Below are positions 1 through 13,315 of a stretch of 64,000 bases of DNA, one piece after another; positions within the stretch are counted from its first letter, which is position 1, and every line of letters starts with the position of its first letter. The notes beneath the pieces were generated by a model. It searched no databases, was not told where the DNA came from, and saw nothing but the letters and a program-made list of their open reading frames with translations. The stretch lies in the NCBI GenBank assembly GCA_026874595.1, contig CM049309.1, positions 90,976,723 to 91,040,722 on the forward strand, read 5' to 3'. Both the position numbers and the translations under genes were made by a program. Source of the stretch: Sipunculus nudus (Eukaryota > Annelida > Sipuncula > Golfingiida > Sipunculidae).

Positions 1-1065
1 ATGTTAATTTATATTTTGAAAATTAAATCACGATATTAATTTATTTGATTATATAATATGAAAATATAAACTGTTATTTTTTTTTTATTATTTAATATCT
101 GAAATTTTGAAATCATATAATTAGATCCTGTTATGTACAAAATTTAAAGTACAAGATTGTTTAATACCAAATGTATTGTAAGAGTGATTTAAATAATATT
201 TTATTTGTTTAAAAAAATTGATGAAAGTTTAAATCACTCTCCATATTCCTAAATTATCCTATGCTGGTTTTGCTGCAATGAAGAAGGGCATGCCTGAAGA
301 ATAAAAGCCATGCATGCTACCATTATTGTAACATTATTGAACTATGTAATGGAATAAACATGTCATCACATCCAAATGAACATATAAACCCGAGAAGATT
401 GTCTTTAGTTCGGTTCTGTCCAGAATCTTGACGTAAACAGTATTTTATTGGATATATTTATAAGGATTGGGAAACAGGACACATCCCTACATAAATTCCT
501 CTCCTGATACATACATAAATTACTGAATTGACAGCTTTGATACTAAATAATAATATGCAATAAACATGAACAATTCCTCTGGACACAATTTTTAGTTACA
601 CTGAAAAACTTGATTTGTGAACTTTGAGAAAGAAGATTAAATCTGAACAGAAGTATGTACTATAAAATAAATTTATGTGAAATATATATGAAAATAATAT
701 AAAATGTACAAGTATGCATATAATTATAAATCATTATTTTACATATGCAACCATGGGTTGCTTTTAAATTACATGTATTCAAGAGTTCATACAATTATCT
801 TATAATTTTGACTTGAAATGCCCCAATAACGATCATTGAGGTTTCAAAATATCAAAAAAAATTAAAAAAAACAGAATTAAAGAAGCTGAAATAATTAAGA
901 TCTCCAGTATCATTAGGCTTCTTGTAAATGAGAGACACAGTATATAAGAACATTGTGTAGGTAACTGAATGATACAGGTGCTTGAACTATTAATTAAACA
1001 TCTGATTGTAGTGCTAGTTTATAGCACTCATGGCTGCGCAAGGTCTAGATTCCTCCCATCAGTTT
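1..1065. other. AT-rich stretch with no recognised gene
   Basis: Very AT-rich, with stops in every frame and no visible repeat-family ends. It lies 5' of the candidate first exon and may be intergenic. Confidence 0.6.
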
Positions 1066-1191
1066 AAGTAATAGTAATAGTAATAGTTATAGATACCCCA
1101 GTAATAGTAATAGTAATAGAAGGAAAAATGTGGTAATAGTAATAGTAATAGTAATATCAGAAATTGAAAGTAATAGTAATAGTAATAGAAC
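1066..1191 (+). repeat. (TAGTAA)n interrupted hexanucleotide repeat
   Basis: Several blocks of AGTAATAGTAAT are separated by short unrelated sequence. The minus-strand open frame across it is low complexity (Leu and Ile/Thr runs) and not a gene. Confidence 0.9.
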
Positions 1192-1495
1192 ATCTGTAAT
1201 AGACCCTATGTCTGGTAAACAATGATATGAAAAGGAAAGATTATAGTATAAATCATGCAATTTGATTTGAGGCAAATAAGATTTATATAATCAATCGTAT
1301 TTTTGTTGTATGCAAAAACAATTGATAAACCTGCAGTGATTATATCTTAGGGAAGAAGACCCTTCAAGTCCATAAACAGTACGCCTGTGCAAGTTATATG
1401 CCAAATCCCAAATTTGACACAAAACCTTGTTATATTATGTAGATTGCCTTCATTTTTACTTAAATAAACACTAAGTTACACCCCTCATAATTGTA

Positions 1496-1827
1496 TCCGC
1501 CAAAACGAAGTTTTGCGGATACTATGTTTTTGACCGGGTTCCGCTGCCACCGCGGTGTTTGATTCCGGAATAGAACTGTGAGACCACTGGACAGATTTTT
1601 CAAAAACTTTACACTATTATCGGGTCATATGTGAACTGGTGCCAAAATCATTTGCGTTGACCTCTGATCTTTCCTCTGTCCAGAGCGTCCATCTGTGCAT
1701 TGACACATTAATGCCCCATATCTTCGGACTCGTTTGACCAATCCGGAAAATTTTTTTTTGCAAAAATGTAGCCCTACTCTGATTTTGGCGGATGCAAGTA
1801 GTTGCTTGTTGACTACCCGTATTCTAG
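1496..1827 (+). mobile_element. Short rolling-circle-like element, family B (TC...CTAG)
   Basis: It starts TCCGCCAAAAC with A immediately before and ends TATTCTAG with T immediately after, the A|T context and TC/CTRR termini of Helitrons. The left end can fold (CGCCAAAAC gaa GTTTTGCG). About 10 bp before the right end lies an imperfect stem related to the TAGTCG...CGACTA stem of the longer copy at 16499. TTTTGGCGGAT near the right end is the inverted complement of the left end. At 332 bp it is a deletion derivative. No coding capacity is seen. Confidence 0.6.
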
Positions 1828-1946
1828 TTATTAATTTTTTCTTCAGGCTCTGTTGTAGTCATTTCCTTTGTCCAGATGCAGGAAGTCCACTCCTGGTCAC
1901 TGGAAATCAGCTTTGCCAGGGTTTCTGATTTGTTACAGTCACTGGT

Positions 1947-1970
1947 GAGGGTGGGGGGGGGGGGGGGGGT
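1947..1970 (+). repeat. G-run
   Basis: A guanine homopolymer of about 20 bases, interrupted once by T (ggtgggggg...), between the family B element and the AT-rich tandem repeat. No gene is seen in the surrounding 1828-2236. Confidence 0.8.
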
Positions 1971-2236
1971 TCCGTGCTGTGACAGGTGTACAGTTATTCT
2001 CATGTCACCATCCCAATCCACCCCCTTCCCACCCCCTACAAACCCAAACCACTAGGTGTTGTGCAGTAAATCTTATCGTTTTCACTGTATCTTCTTAATT
2101 GTAATGCTGTTTCCACTCCAATATACAAAAGCTTTCCTTGAAAAAGTAATTCAAGGTGTAATCCAGAAGATGCCATGTTGTGTTAATGTAGCATTGTTAA
2201 AAAATCAGTTTTCTTTTAAATGATTTTAACAAATAT

Positions 2237-2534
2237 AATTAAACCCATAAGTATGTATTAATTTATAAAATATGAAGCAAATTATGGATAAATAAAGGCA
2301 TAATTTAAAATTATGAAATCTGAATCAAGTATTATTTTTAGATATATATTGTTTTACAAATTTAACAGATATATTTTTGTGGTAAAATTAAACCCATAAG
2401 TATGCATTAATTTATAAAATAGGAAGCAAATTATGGATAAATAAAGGCATAATTTAAAATTATGAAGTCTGAATCAAGTATTATTTTTAGATATTTATTG
2501 TTTTACAAATTTAAAAGATATATTTTTGTGGTAA
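2237..2534 (+). repeat. Tandem duplication, period about 149 bp
   Basis: Two near-identical units begin AATTAAACCCATAAGTATG at 2237 and 2386. A degenerate third stretch runs to about 2660. It is AT-rich and non-coding. Confidence 0.85.
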
Positions 2535-2699
2535 AAAATAAATAAACATTTGTATGCATGATGTGGTGTTATCTGACAAGATAAAGATATATGATAATGC
2601 AATTTAGAATTATAAATCAATTTTTGTATTCAGATATATATGTTATATATTTAAAATGTATAGCAATTTAAACTTATAATAAAAAAAATAATGAAAAAA

Positions 2700-2869
2700 A
2701 CAAGGATCAAATACAAACATTTGTGCATTATTTTCCTGCCTCAGCAGATTTTTTTGGAGTTCAGGCTTTGTTTGCCTTGTATGTAAACTATGTATATTCA
2801 GAAATGTTGTAAATCCCACCATCTCCCCCCCCCCCATGTATATTCAGAAATGTTGTAAATCCCACCATC

Positions 2870-2907
<38 letters not shown>

Positions 2908-3853
2908 CTGCCATTGATTCCTGTGCACTGGGACATAATTTGTTATTGCAAATTTGTAAAATTTATTTAATTAAAAAATTATTGGATCAGAAAAATAAGA
3001 TCTTATTGAAACATAAGTGATCAGGTCTGTCTATCATCTCTGATATCATTAAATATATATTAATTATAAAATTTTTCCTATAACCACTGTTGAAATAAGT
3101 TTCACATGCTGTAAGTGTATAGAAGTAAGCTATTTAAGTCTGAAATTTTAAAGCAACATATATTCAGTTGTGTATTATTGCAGATGTTAAACTATAAAAA
3201 AATTGATATAATAAATAAATTGAAATAATTGAAACTTCATATATTATCAGCTTTGTTTGTCTACCAGACTGTGTTCTTTTTTAAATATTAAGTAATTGTC
3301 AATGAACTTTTATATCCTGTAAGCATTTATGAATTAAGTGAAAATCCTATGTATATACACTATTATAATACAGATATGTTGTAACTCCCATCATTCCACC
3401 CCCCCCCCCCCCCCCAACCACTACCACCACTACTAGTCCTTTCATCTGGGGACTGGGGACATAAGTTATATTTCAACTGTATACATTTCATTAAAACAAA
3501 TACATATATTTAATAATATATTTAAAAAAAAGGTTCAATTGAACAAATGTGTAAACTACTGAACAATCAACAGTTAATTGAAAAGCCAACTAATGATCAT
3601 GGTAATAGTACAGATCATTTGTTCACAACCTGCTCACATGCTCCAGTTTCAACATTAGGGAACACATGGTCAGGTCACAAAATATTATTTGCAACAATTT
3701 CTTGCTAATCAGTACAAACCAATCATATAAACCAACCATGGCCTATATTACCTCTTCCTCAGACACTTCATCTCCATATGATATTAATCTAGATTTTAAC
3801 CTGCAAGGTCAACTTCAGCTGAGCACAGTGACCCATGGGTCCCTTGTGTTATC
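2700..3853 (+). mobile_element. Fragment of a family C rolling-circle-like element with right end
   Basis: The right end at 3822-3853 reads CAGCTGAGCACAGTGACCC then ATGGGTCCCTTG, matching the right ends at 28384, 46182 and 57651. The stretch 3680-3800 resembles 27740-27850 inside another copy. It contains three C homopolymers (2824-2835, about 2870-2906, 3402-3416) and a 49-bp direct duplication ending in C-runs at 2787 and 2836. The left boundary is unclear. Confidence 0.55.
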
Positions 3854-4291
3854 TAAGTGATGATCATTGCGAGCCTACAACAATACTGTGTGCCCAAAAC
3901 CAAGTAATCCCAGTATTTTCAAGGTTACAGGTACTGTTTTAACAGTAGAGACACTCTGTCAATATTAATTATTGACATTGAAGTAATTAAGTTCTTTTTC
4001 AATCGGTTGTGATAATTCTTAATAAAAAGAATTAGGTAAAAGTAGGATGGTTTTTATTTATGTGGGACTGTTGGGAGGCTGATCAGGTTGTCATGGCAAC
4101 AGGTCAACTCCAGGATGGGCAATAATATTAATGTGGTGGCAGTCTGGATGCTGGACGAGCAGCTCGGGGATTTAGGGTGCTGAGGCAGTCAATAGTTATC
4201 TGCAGGTAGGCAGAGTGACGAAACCTGTCAACGTGTCCAGGTGCTCCAGGTACCAAACACACGATCAGGTCCATGTGGACATGGTCCAAAC

Positions 4292-4513
4292 ATGTCCAAG
4301 TCAGTCACAGCAGGCAAAAAAAATGTTAAACAGGCAGGTCTGAGTGGGATGACTAAAGGCAAGGTGTCACGAAATGCTTCCAGTGACAGCCAGCGTAAAG
4401 TCAAGAAAAACCATGCACTTGCCAGTCATCACGAGGAACCCATTGACAACAAGATTCCAAAGGAAGCTCACGTTCATATAACGGCTTCGAGCATCAGTGG
4501 ATACATGATCAAG
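4292..4513 (+). CDS. Candidate 5' coding exon (N-terminal extension of the peroxiredoxin gene)
   Basis: An open segment, open back to about 4196, has an ATG at 4292 with A at -3 and runs 74 codons to a consensus donor (AAG|GTAGGT) at 4513/4514. It is clearly GC-richer than its surroundings. The product is hydrophilic and rich in Lys, Ser and His, starts MSKSVTAGKK, and has no signal peptide or membrane segment. The donor is phase 0. Joining it to the acceptor at 19877 continues without a stop through 19 codons into the Met of the peroxiredoxin core, so a protein of about 289 residues is possible. I recognise no domain in it. It could instead be 5' untranslated sequence or a chance open frame, since no transcript evidence is available and the intron would be 15.4 kb. 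Confidence 0.4.
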
Positions 4514-7495
4514 GTAGGTCACTTTGATCATGGCTGATGTGATGTCACCCGTCAAGTTTGTCCAGCTATCACTGGTATCTCAGTCTAGTTCTGCTTGATC
4601 AACCAGATGAAATATATTTGTTCAAATTTGCTTTTTAAAAATTTAAATTCATTTTGCTATAACAATTAGAACCAGAATTTAAGGTCTTATATATTCTAAA
4701 TTTTTGTGTTAATTATCAGAAAATTCCTTACATTCACTATCTCTGTGCCATATTCCAGTTGTTTTATTTCACTGCAATTAGCAGGCAGTTGCTCAATAAA
4801 GACGATTTAATTGTATGAAACATAGGTTAAGGCTATTGTATAAGTTCTGTAGTATTTAGTGTATATCACAACAGAATAACAACATACAGGGGAAGTAATT
4901 TCTTGGACTAAGTTAAATAGCTATCAAGATTGCATGCTATATCTCAGCATTGAACAGAGTCAAATAAAGCTGGTGCGGGACCTGTAGCATATAAATTACA
5001 GCAAGTATAATAAATAACAAGCTATGAATTATACGCATTCCTTTAGAGTATAATCATATTTATTTGATATATAAGGCCTGCTATAATACATCAAATATCC
5101 GATACTTCACCAAGAGTATAACTGTTGTATCAATTTAAAATGTCAAAGGGGATCAAAGAAACACCCAAAACACCAGCCGATTTCCCCCCTGTGAGCCTGT
5201 GACCAATACAAACATGTATGACAAGTATTAAATCCAGCTAAGCAATAAAGGGTTTTGTAGTGAGATCGGTTTTGGATAAACAGTAGTCAACACTGGTATT
5301 TGTAATATGTTCAGGCTGAGCCTCCAGGTTGCAGCATCAGAGTTTCTGACTCCGTTGTGACTCCGCAGAATCAGACTCACCATAAACCAAAGTTAATAGA
5401 GGGCAACCAGCCATGCTCATGCTCAAAACTCATCAAGAAGAGATTATTGAAGTTGGGTTGATCCATGCTGCTCCTAAGTTCATTTCTTTTCTTTTCATTT
5501 TTGAAAAGGACTGTTCCCAACTGCTGATGGTCCAAACAAATAATAAATAAATGCACAATTCTACATTCAGGAAACAAGATGCCAAAGAATTATTAGTGAT
5601 CCAACAATACAACTTTAACTCAATCACATGATGTTTGGCGCTGATATATGATAAGTTATATCAGTTTTTACCAGTTCAGTGAACTCTACAAATTCCTCCA
5701 TAAGACATTCTCCTAAGCTTTCCAGAAAATATCTGGCAAGAAATGATGATCTCCTGGTAATTTCTCCAGGTGTTAATGCCTGTGAATTATGCAGTATATA
5801 CTGTTATCTTTCATGTAGGTAAATATATATAATAATAATTTGTCTGAAACTTTTAAAAATCTTGCTGCTGAAAAGGGGGGGAGGCTCTGCTTCTGAGTAA
5901 TTAAATTAGTGATTTAATTATGTTTACATTATATATAATCAGGCTATATTTTTTGTGGGCTTTCCAGTTAATTTATTATGTAGGCATTGACTTATCAGTT
6001 TTATACCATATTACCCCACCCTTGCTCCTTTGAATACTCATATGATTCTACCTCTAACATTGTTTTAATTATATCGATTAAAAATTAAAGCTATTCCTAG
6101 AATATCCGCGATTATATGACATCATAGTAGGGATTCCCATCCACACCCCTGCAGCTTTCAACATGAATCGGTTCCAAACTGATTTTTGCAGACTATGGTG
6201 TGAGTGCTGGTGTGGAAGCGGATTGGTGTGAACCCACTATGTAATTTTAACTGCCTCAAATTTGACAGATAACGGATAACTGAAGCGGATGCAGAAGGAA
6301 CAAAGGATAGGAATGAATGCCCCTTTACACGAGAGGAGATCTGGGATGCTGCGTGAAGAGTTTATGAACCACATTGCTTGAATATATCCAAACAAGGATT
6401 CACAGTGCACAGGTTGTGTCCAAGTCTTGAACACAAGATTGCAAAGAAGGGCTGATCATCTGAAAGCCTTGTAACACTTTATCCCACAATATGACCATAA
6501 TTCCTTTGTCTAACTTCGTCATTGTTAAAGGAGTCACGAGGCATGGGGCCCCTGAAAGTACAGGGCCCATAGCATTAGCTACTTTGGCTACTATGTTAAT
6601 TCGGCACTGCATTGAAGTTGACATTATGTATGTATCATAGCCATAAGATTGACAAAAAGGGGACAGTAATATCTAGTGTTGTTTCATGTGTGCTTCCATC
6701 CCTTATTAAATCTGTTGTTTGGGTGCAGATGCATTATAAGCCATATTTTGGGAAAGTGCGCTGTATATTTTGAGGTCAAAACCTCACAGGACCCACTTCT
6801 TAAAATAAGCTTTTAATTTTTCAGCTAAGGTTTTTATCCCAAACCTTCAACCTGTCTATTCAGAATGTTGAGGAGCATTTGGCAACATCATTTTACTTCA
6901 GTGGTAAAATTATGGTTAAGGAAAGCTTCCTTGACATTATAGACATGGTTAAGACTTCAGCTGAATAGCTTAAGTCACAGATTATTTGACATATATGGTT
7001 AATATGTTGTAAAGTAATCAGATTAATTAAATTCAAATAAATAAATCATTAATTTTGCTGCCAATGAATTTAATAAAAAAGACTGTGAAGTTAAGCTTCC
7101 AAATAAAAATATTTAAAAAAAAACAGCAACTTTAGCAAATGAGTCAAGCTTTGATGCCCTTGGCATACATGCTAGGTTTTTTTAGCTTGGGTGTGGGGCA
7201 CTGTTTACAAAAAGGATCCTGCCCAGCCTTAGAAGATTCCTCCATATAATCATCTCAGGTACACCCGCCCCAGGTATCCTATCATAAATACAAGGAAGAT
7301 GAACTGACTGTACCTTGATACTGGGCCTCAGGTATCGATTTTAATGGATCAGAGTGACATTGAGTGATTGAATCGAATAAAAGGGAGCAGTTGCCATCTG
7401 TCCCTTCAATATTTAATTATATAGAACAATTTCTGTTGTCAAGTGTACAACGTTGTTAATTAAACCACCTGAAAAGGTGAGTTTTATAAAATCTA
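4514..7495. other. Intronic or intergenic DNA without recognised features
   Basis: Short open frames only, none with recognisable composition or domains. 7100-7400 is ordinary AT-rich sequence. If the 4292-4513 exon is real this is the start of a 15-kb intron. Confidence 0.5.
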
Positions 7496-7498
7496 CTT

Positions 7499-8029
7499 AC
7501 TGAACAGGTTACAAAACATCCTATTTTACTGACAGGTAACAAAACATCCTATTTTACTGACAGGTTACAATACATTCTATTTTACTGACAGGTTACAATA
7601 CATTCTATTTTACTGACAGGTTACAATACATTCTATTTTACTGACAGGTTACAATACATTCTATTTTACTGACAGGTTACAATACATTCTATTTTACTGA
7701 CAGGTTACAATACATTCTATTTTACTGACAGGTTACAATACATTCTATTTTACTGACAGGTTACAATACATTCTATTTTACTGATAGGTTACAATACATT
7801 CTATTTTACTGACAGGTTACAATACATTCTATTTTACTGACAGGTTACAATACATTCTATTTTACTGACAGGTTACAATACATTCTATTTTACTGACAGG
7901 ATACAAAACATTCTATTTTATTGACAGGTTACAATACATTCTGTTTTACTGACAGGTTACAATACATTCTGTTTTACTGACAGGTTACAATACATTCTAT
8001 TTTACTGACAGGTTATAAAAAATCTATTT
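7499..8029 (+). repeat. 28-bp minisatellite, about 19 copies
   Basis: The unit is ACTGACAGGTTACAATACAT plus TCTATTTT. Copies are nearly identical in the middle and vary at both ends. Each unit contains a T-rich stretch followed by CTGACAG|GT, resembling a splice acceptor directly abutting a donor. Confidence 0.95.
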
Positions 8030-8075
8030 TAACTGGGTAGGATATGCTTGTCGTTTGAAAGCCTAAATTATTGTA

Positions 8076-9017
8076 TCCCCAGACAAAGTTGGGATACTAT
8101 GTTTTAAGCATGGTCGCATGATTTCTTTCGGATGCGATAACTCAAAAAAAATTTTTCAAAGATGTTTACCAAACTTGACATGTCCAGGTGTGGGTGAGTG
8201 GACGAAGCCTATTAAAATAGGGGTCATGACCATTACTAGGAAAGTGACCTTGACCTTAAATAAATCAATTTTGGGGGAAATCACACAAATTCTTAAATAT
8301 CTCAAGAAATCTTTCATGGATTGATCCAAAAAGTTGAATGGAGATCTTCGATAGTGTTGTCATGTAAGAGAAACTGGTGGCGCCACCCTATTATCCTTTT
8401 CTTGTTATAGTGCCATTAAATATCCCCATCATTGCCACTTGACCGTACTGGGACCATTATAAGTCAAAAACTGATACTGATAGACAGATTTCTTTCATGT
8501 TATGCATAGCGTATACATAGACATGGGTTATGGGTTGATGTAGATTTAAACTGGGGTCATGACATTTCCAGTGAGATTGGCCTTGACCTTGAATATTGTC
8601 ATGTATATGGTGATAATCACACAAACTCAGAAATATTTTTATAAGGGTACATCAATTGGTCCAAAAATCAAAATGACTGAAGATCTTGGATAGCTTTGTC
8701 TTCTGCGAAAGACTGCAACCTTCTGACCTTTTCTTGTTTTTACACCTTTTTTATATCCCATCATTGCCACTTGACAGTACTGTGAGCATTATAAACATTA
8801 TTTCTCAAGAGTGATTCTCAGTATTGGCCCCTATATTTGGTGAAAAATATTGTTTCTCAAGTTAATAGATGGAAAAAAACCATGGTCGCTTGCCAAGTGT
8901 CAGTATAGTATAAGATGCGGAAGATGGGGGGGGGGGGCCTTTTCTTAAAAGGGGGGGGGGGGGGGGGATTAATTGTCTGGGGATACCATGGCACCTGCGG
9001 TGCAACAAAATTTCTAG
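8076..9017 (+). mobile_element. Rolling-circle-like non-autonomous element, family A, complete (942 bp)
   Basis: It starts TCCCCAGACAAAG after an A and ends AAATTTCTAG before a T. About 12 bases before the end is a stem GGCACC/GGTGC around TGC, as in Helitron 3' ends. TTGTCTGGGGA at 8973 is the inverted complement of the left terminus. G homopolymers at 8924-8937 and 8951-8967 precede it. The interior carries GTGACCTTGACCTT and similar phrases and no intact protein. The copy at 51606 is 938 bp, which supports the boundaries. Confidence 0.7.
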
Positions 9018-12000
9018 TTTATGAACAGTTTTTGTGTGCAAGGCAAACTACTCAGTCAGCCCCAACAACTAATGAAATGTCTTATTTACCAGTTTTAGTT
9101 CTCTATTTTTACTTTTTGGATCACCAGTCACACTAACAGTGGTTTATATGTTAACCACCTGTGGACCACCACTATGCAGAACAATCTAAATTTTGTTATC
9201 AGGACCCAGGACAAGCTCTTTATTTGATTTTATAGGTATAAAATAATCTAGATTAAGTTTTGTTTGAATTCTTTGGTTTCACTCGGGTTACTCTGATACA
9301 CTATTCTACTGTTCATAAAATGTGGTCAGTTGCTACATATAGCTCCCAACTACTTTTGCTCTGACATACTTATCTGTCGGCACAGTGGAAAATAAGCTTC
9401 TAAATCCACCAAATAAAACTGACCAATTAGGAAACAATTTTTTATTCTGATCTAGTCAGGTTTATATATTTATTGGCTTACTAACCCCCTGACCACAAAT
9501 TTCTTTATATTGAAAAAAATCAAGTTAATTAAAAATAAAATTTTTACTTGCCTGATTACAGATAATTGGGGGAGAACATTTCTGTAGGATAAAAAAGACC
9601 AGATAGATGGGTCAGCACCATTTTCAGCCATCAGTAAAAGAAAATTATAGTTTTGGCAGTCTCCCTGCTGTGATTATGAAGGATATACATAATTTTATTT
9701 GAATATAATAATAAGTACAATATAAGTCTACAGACCTGCAGTATGTTTTTACCAGACAACTGCTGGCTGGGGATCTCAGCTGAGCTTTTGACTCTGTTTG
9801 TCTGACAGCATTAATTATAAATGCAGCTGGTCAGGTGACTGAACAAACTGATTTATTTAAGTTCCAAGCATTGCGCCATATTATACATAGCATAGCCTTG
9901 TTAACAGCTGTGTTTCAACTCTCTGTGCCCCTATCCTTGGCTGTTTATACAGCAGTTAGTTCAGAGTATGCAACCTGTCACACATTTTGTCCTTTTCTTC
10001 AAATTTTTGTGGAATGAAAAGATAATTTGGTTAAATTAGAGAATTGTAAATCTTTAAACATTAAATTCTGAACCATGTATTCTACATACATTCATGCGAT
10101 AATTAATAATCTTAAACAGTATTATTTTTTCATTCAAGCAAAATTGAGCATTTCAAACAAAAATTATGAGTAATTAAGCTAATAACAAACAAAACAACTG
10201 CTGATGCAGGACTTGAAGCATTTATGCACACTAATATTAGTTAAAAGGTGCATGGGATTGGAGTGAATTGGTACTTTCTTCATTTTGTATTTGCTTTTAA
10301 CCATTAGGTAATATTAAAAGTGGTAGCTATTACATTTATTAAGACAGATCTTTTAAAGAGTCGGGTAGTTAAGAAAATGCGGTTGTTAAATCATAGCAAA
10401 ATCATTCCTATAGACCACCTCCCTATCATTGGTCAGGGTAAGAGTGTTACTCAGTATATAAACCCCAGCATCAAGCCCCTGACCCTGATCACGTTGACAC
10501 CACCATATATATACACAGGTTTATTGTAGAGGACAGAAATGAAACAAGAATGCCAAGGTTACGGTAAATGTGACCTGGATCAATGAGGGTCAGATCATTC
10601 ATCCTCCTGGTGCAAGTTACTACAGGGGAATTGATCACTGCCTTTTATTACTGCCCCTCCTTTCAGATTTAATAGTCTGTGTCCACTCTGAGTACTTGCT
10701 CTTCATGAATACTAACTGCAGGTGTATACCAGACCAGGCCAAGTCAGAAAGGGAGACCTGGTATGTATTGTGATTTGGGTCACTGGCATTTATTACCTAA
10801 ATATAGCATGATAAATATTGTAAATGATAAATACAGAATGTGAAGTGTGATCACAGAGTAAGTTATTCATGTACCATTGTAATTGTAGCATGAAAATCTT
10901 ACAAGACAGGAAACCTGAATGTGTTTCAATTCTGATAACTATGTAGCACATTCATGAACGGTTAAAACTGACAGTTTAATAGCTTGAAAGTACACTTCAA
11001 AGTGATTCATTGTTCAAATTTCATTTGTTTTCTCTTGATACTCAAAGCTTCTAAATTAGCATTCAAATTAGTTATTTAAATATCTGTTACTCTACAAGAA
11101 GTGTATAAAAATTTACATCTTTAGTTGTACGGATTCCTGAAATTTATAAAAAGAGATATGGATAAAATAAACAGAAGTAAGAAGAGAAAAATAGAGATTG
11201 GATTAAAATATATATGAGATTCATATATAGATATACATTGCATATTTATGGAAAGATGTATAGAACTTTATATCAAAGGGGGAAAAAAATAATACTATGT
11301 CCTTAAATACAAGATATAGGATTTTTTTATAAGAAAGAAAATACTACGATATATAGCATTACAAGTGAGATGCATTTTACTTCATCATACAGTATGAAGG
11401 GACAATCACACACCTACAGTTCACATTTAAGACAGTCTTTATAAGAAATGAAAACTCACACTTTGTTTTATTCAAACCTGGTACTATTGTAGTTATTGTA
11501 AGAATATACAGACTTGGAGATCCATCAGTTTGTGTGCACGTATTTAGATATAATCTGCTGTGCAGTGTGCAAGTTCACAGAAACATGAGTCCAAATCAAT
11601 ACAATACTGAAGCACCATCATTTAAGGTTGTTCATTAGTAACATGTTAATAAAAATAATATCTGATAAGATGGGAACTGAGGCACAAGTTCCAATTTTTG
11701 TACATTTTCAAACAACACTTATTTTGATTTGCTTATTATTATTTGATGTTTCAACATGTGGATTATTTTATGGGTTTCCACTGTCCATATTAATCCTTCC
11801 ATTTTGGATGTTTCTGCGTGTTTTTTTTTTAGGGAGGCATACAAAGTGACAGATCTGTAATCTTGTATGTCTTTTGATTTGCTACATTTGTATGATGCAT
11901 GTACCTTTCATAGACAAAATGTCACATTTTTTATTCATGTCCTAGACACTGGATATGTTTGAGACACTTGAAAAATATCAGATAATATACTGGTATGAAT

Positions 12001-12433
12001 ACAGTCATGTACATTTTTCTTTGTGCATCTGTAACTTAAGTCACTGGACAGCTCTAGGTTTAGTAGAACTGCTGCTGTAATACCTGGGAGGAGGAATGGC
12101 TGTTGGTTCAGTATGTGTATTGTCTGAGATAGTTTTACAGTGATTGATGGGTGTAGCTTGAGTACTGTCCCATGTGAGAGGCTTGTAGAAGCAGCCACAT
12201 ACATAATTTCATGCTCTGAATGTTAGTTTAAGTCAATAGACTTGAGGCTTTCAGAGGAGTTCAGGTTCATGGCAACCAGGTTGATTGTAATTCTGAGGTG
12301 TGTACTGTTGTTCATATAGCGTGAAAGCTAAAGACCATGATGTCCACATAGGACAATGTCGTTGTGTGCATGTCTTTCATGCAATCAAGAGGATTCAAAA
12401 TCCAGAGAATCAATTATAGTGCACTTTGAACAG
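9018..12433. other. Intronic DNA, no gene recognised
   Basis: About 3.4 kb of AT-rich sequence with only short open frames. No repeat-family ends or consistent splice-site pairs stand out. Confidence 0.5.
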
Positions 12434-12489
12434 GTAAAACTTTTCATATATTTAGATCAATGTGAATTGTTTAATTTTTTTTGTCCCAG

Positions 12490-12559
12490 GACTGAATTCA
12501 TCCTTTTTAACTATCACTGTTACACTGAAGCTGCATCAGTGAGACTTCATGTTAAAAAG
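12490..12559 (+). other. Possible cryptic or cassette exon
   Basis: A strong acceptor (T-rich tract, then GTCCCAG) is followed after 70 bases by AAAAAG|GTAAGA, a strong donor. A further donor-like CAG|GTAAAA lies at 12431-12434. The 70 bases are open in one frame only, and the length would shift the frame if placed between the phase-0 donor at 4513 and the phase-0 acceptor at 19877. It may therefore be untranslated, alternative or meaningless. Confidence 0.2.
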
Positions 12560-13315
12560 GTAAGATTAACAGGTGGAAGGTAGTAAAATACCAGCAGTGT
12601 TTTAGGACACATGCAAAGCCAGTATTTGTTGTAACTCATCTCTCTCATAATATGGAAAGATGTACAGAAGGAAGGAGAAGCGTGATTACTGAGCTCCCTG
12701 CCCTGGTTCCTTCTGTTCAGTGTTGTTAACATCCTGCTGAGTGACTGACTCCACTTCATGGTTATCAAGTTTAACTATATGTAATTGTCACTGCTTCGTG
12801 GCCAGTCAGATATTATTGTTTGATGTTAAGATGAAAGGCCACTCTCTCAGCCACTCAACACAGTTTTAAATTATTAGTTCTGTACAAGGTGAATGAATTA
12901 TAAATGCAAAGTGTATTGCAGTTTATTATTCAGTGTGGGACTTTTTCAGTAGGATTTTTATTTAATACAGTTTAAATAGATAAGTTTTCTGAGTCAAATA
13001 CAGATTGCAGTAGAGGGTGTCAAAGCAATTTGTAGGTTGAAGGCTACTTGGTTCCATCTTGATTGCATATGAAATAGGTGCTGTCCATGACAGAACAAGA
13101 CTAAATTCATTATTTAACTTTTAAATTAATGAAAAGAATCCCATTCTTGCTGTCACAGACCTGACTTGCCTTGGCTGACTTAAACTGTTAATCAGTTTTA
13201 CAACAGCACTAAAAATACAAAGTATAAGACATAGCTTGGTGGTGAAAGTATTGGATCCTTGTGGTGAAGTAATTTCCTGAAGGTACATTCCTGGCTTCAT
13301 CCCCATTAGCCTTGT

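Noticed and set aside
6400-6624. 74-codon minus-strand frame with ordinary amino acid composition
   Set aside because: No splice context, no recognised motif and similar in length to many chance frames here.
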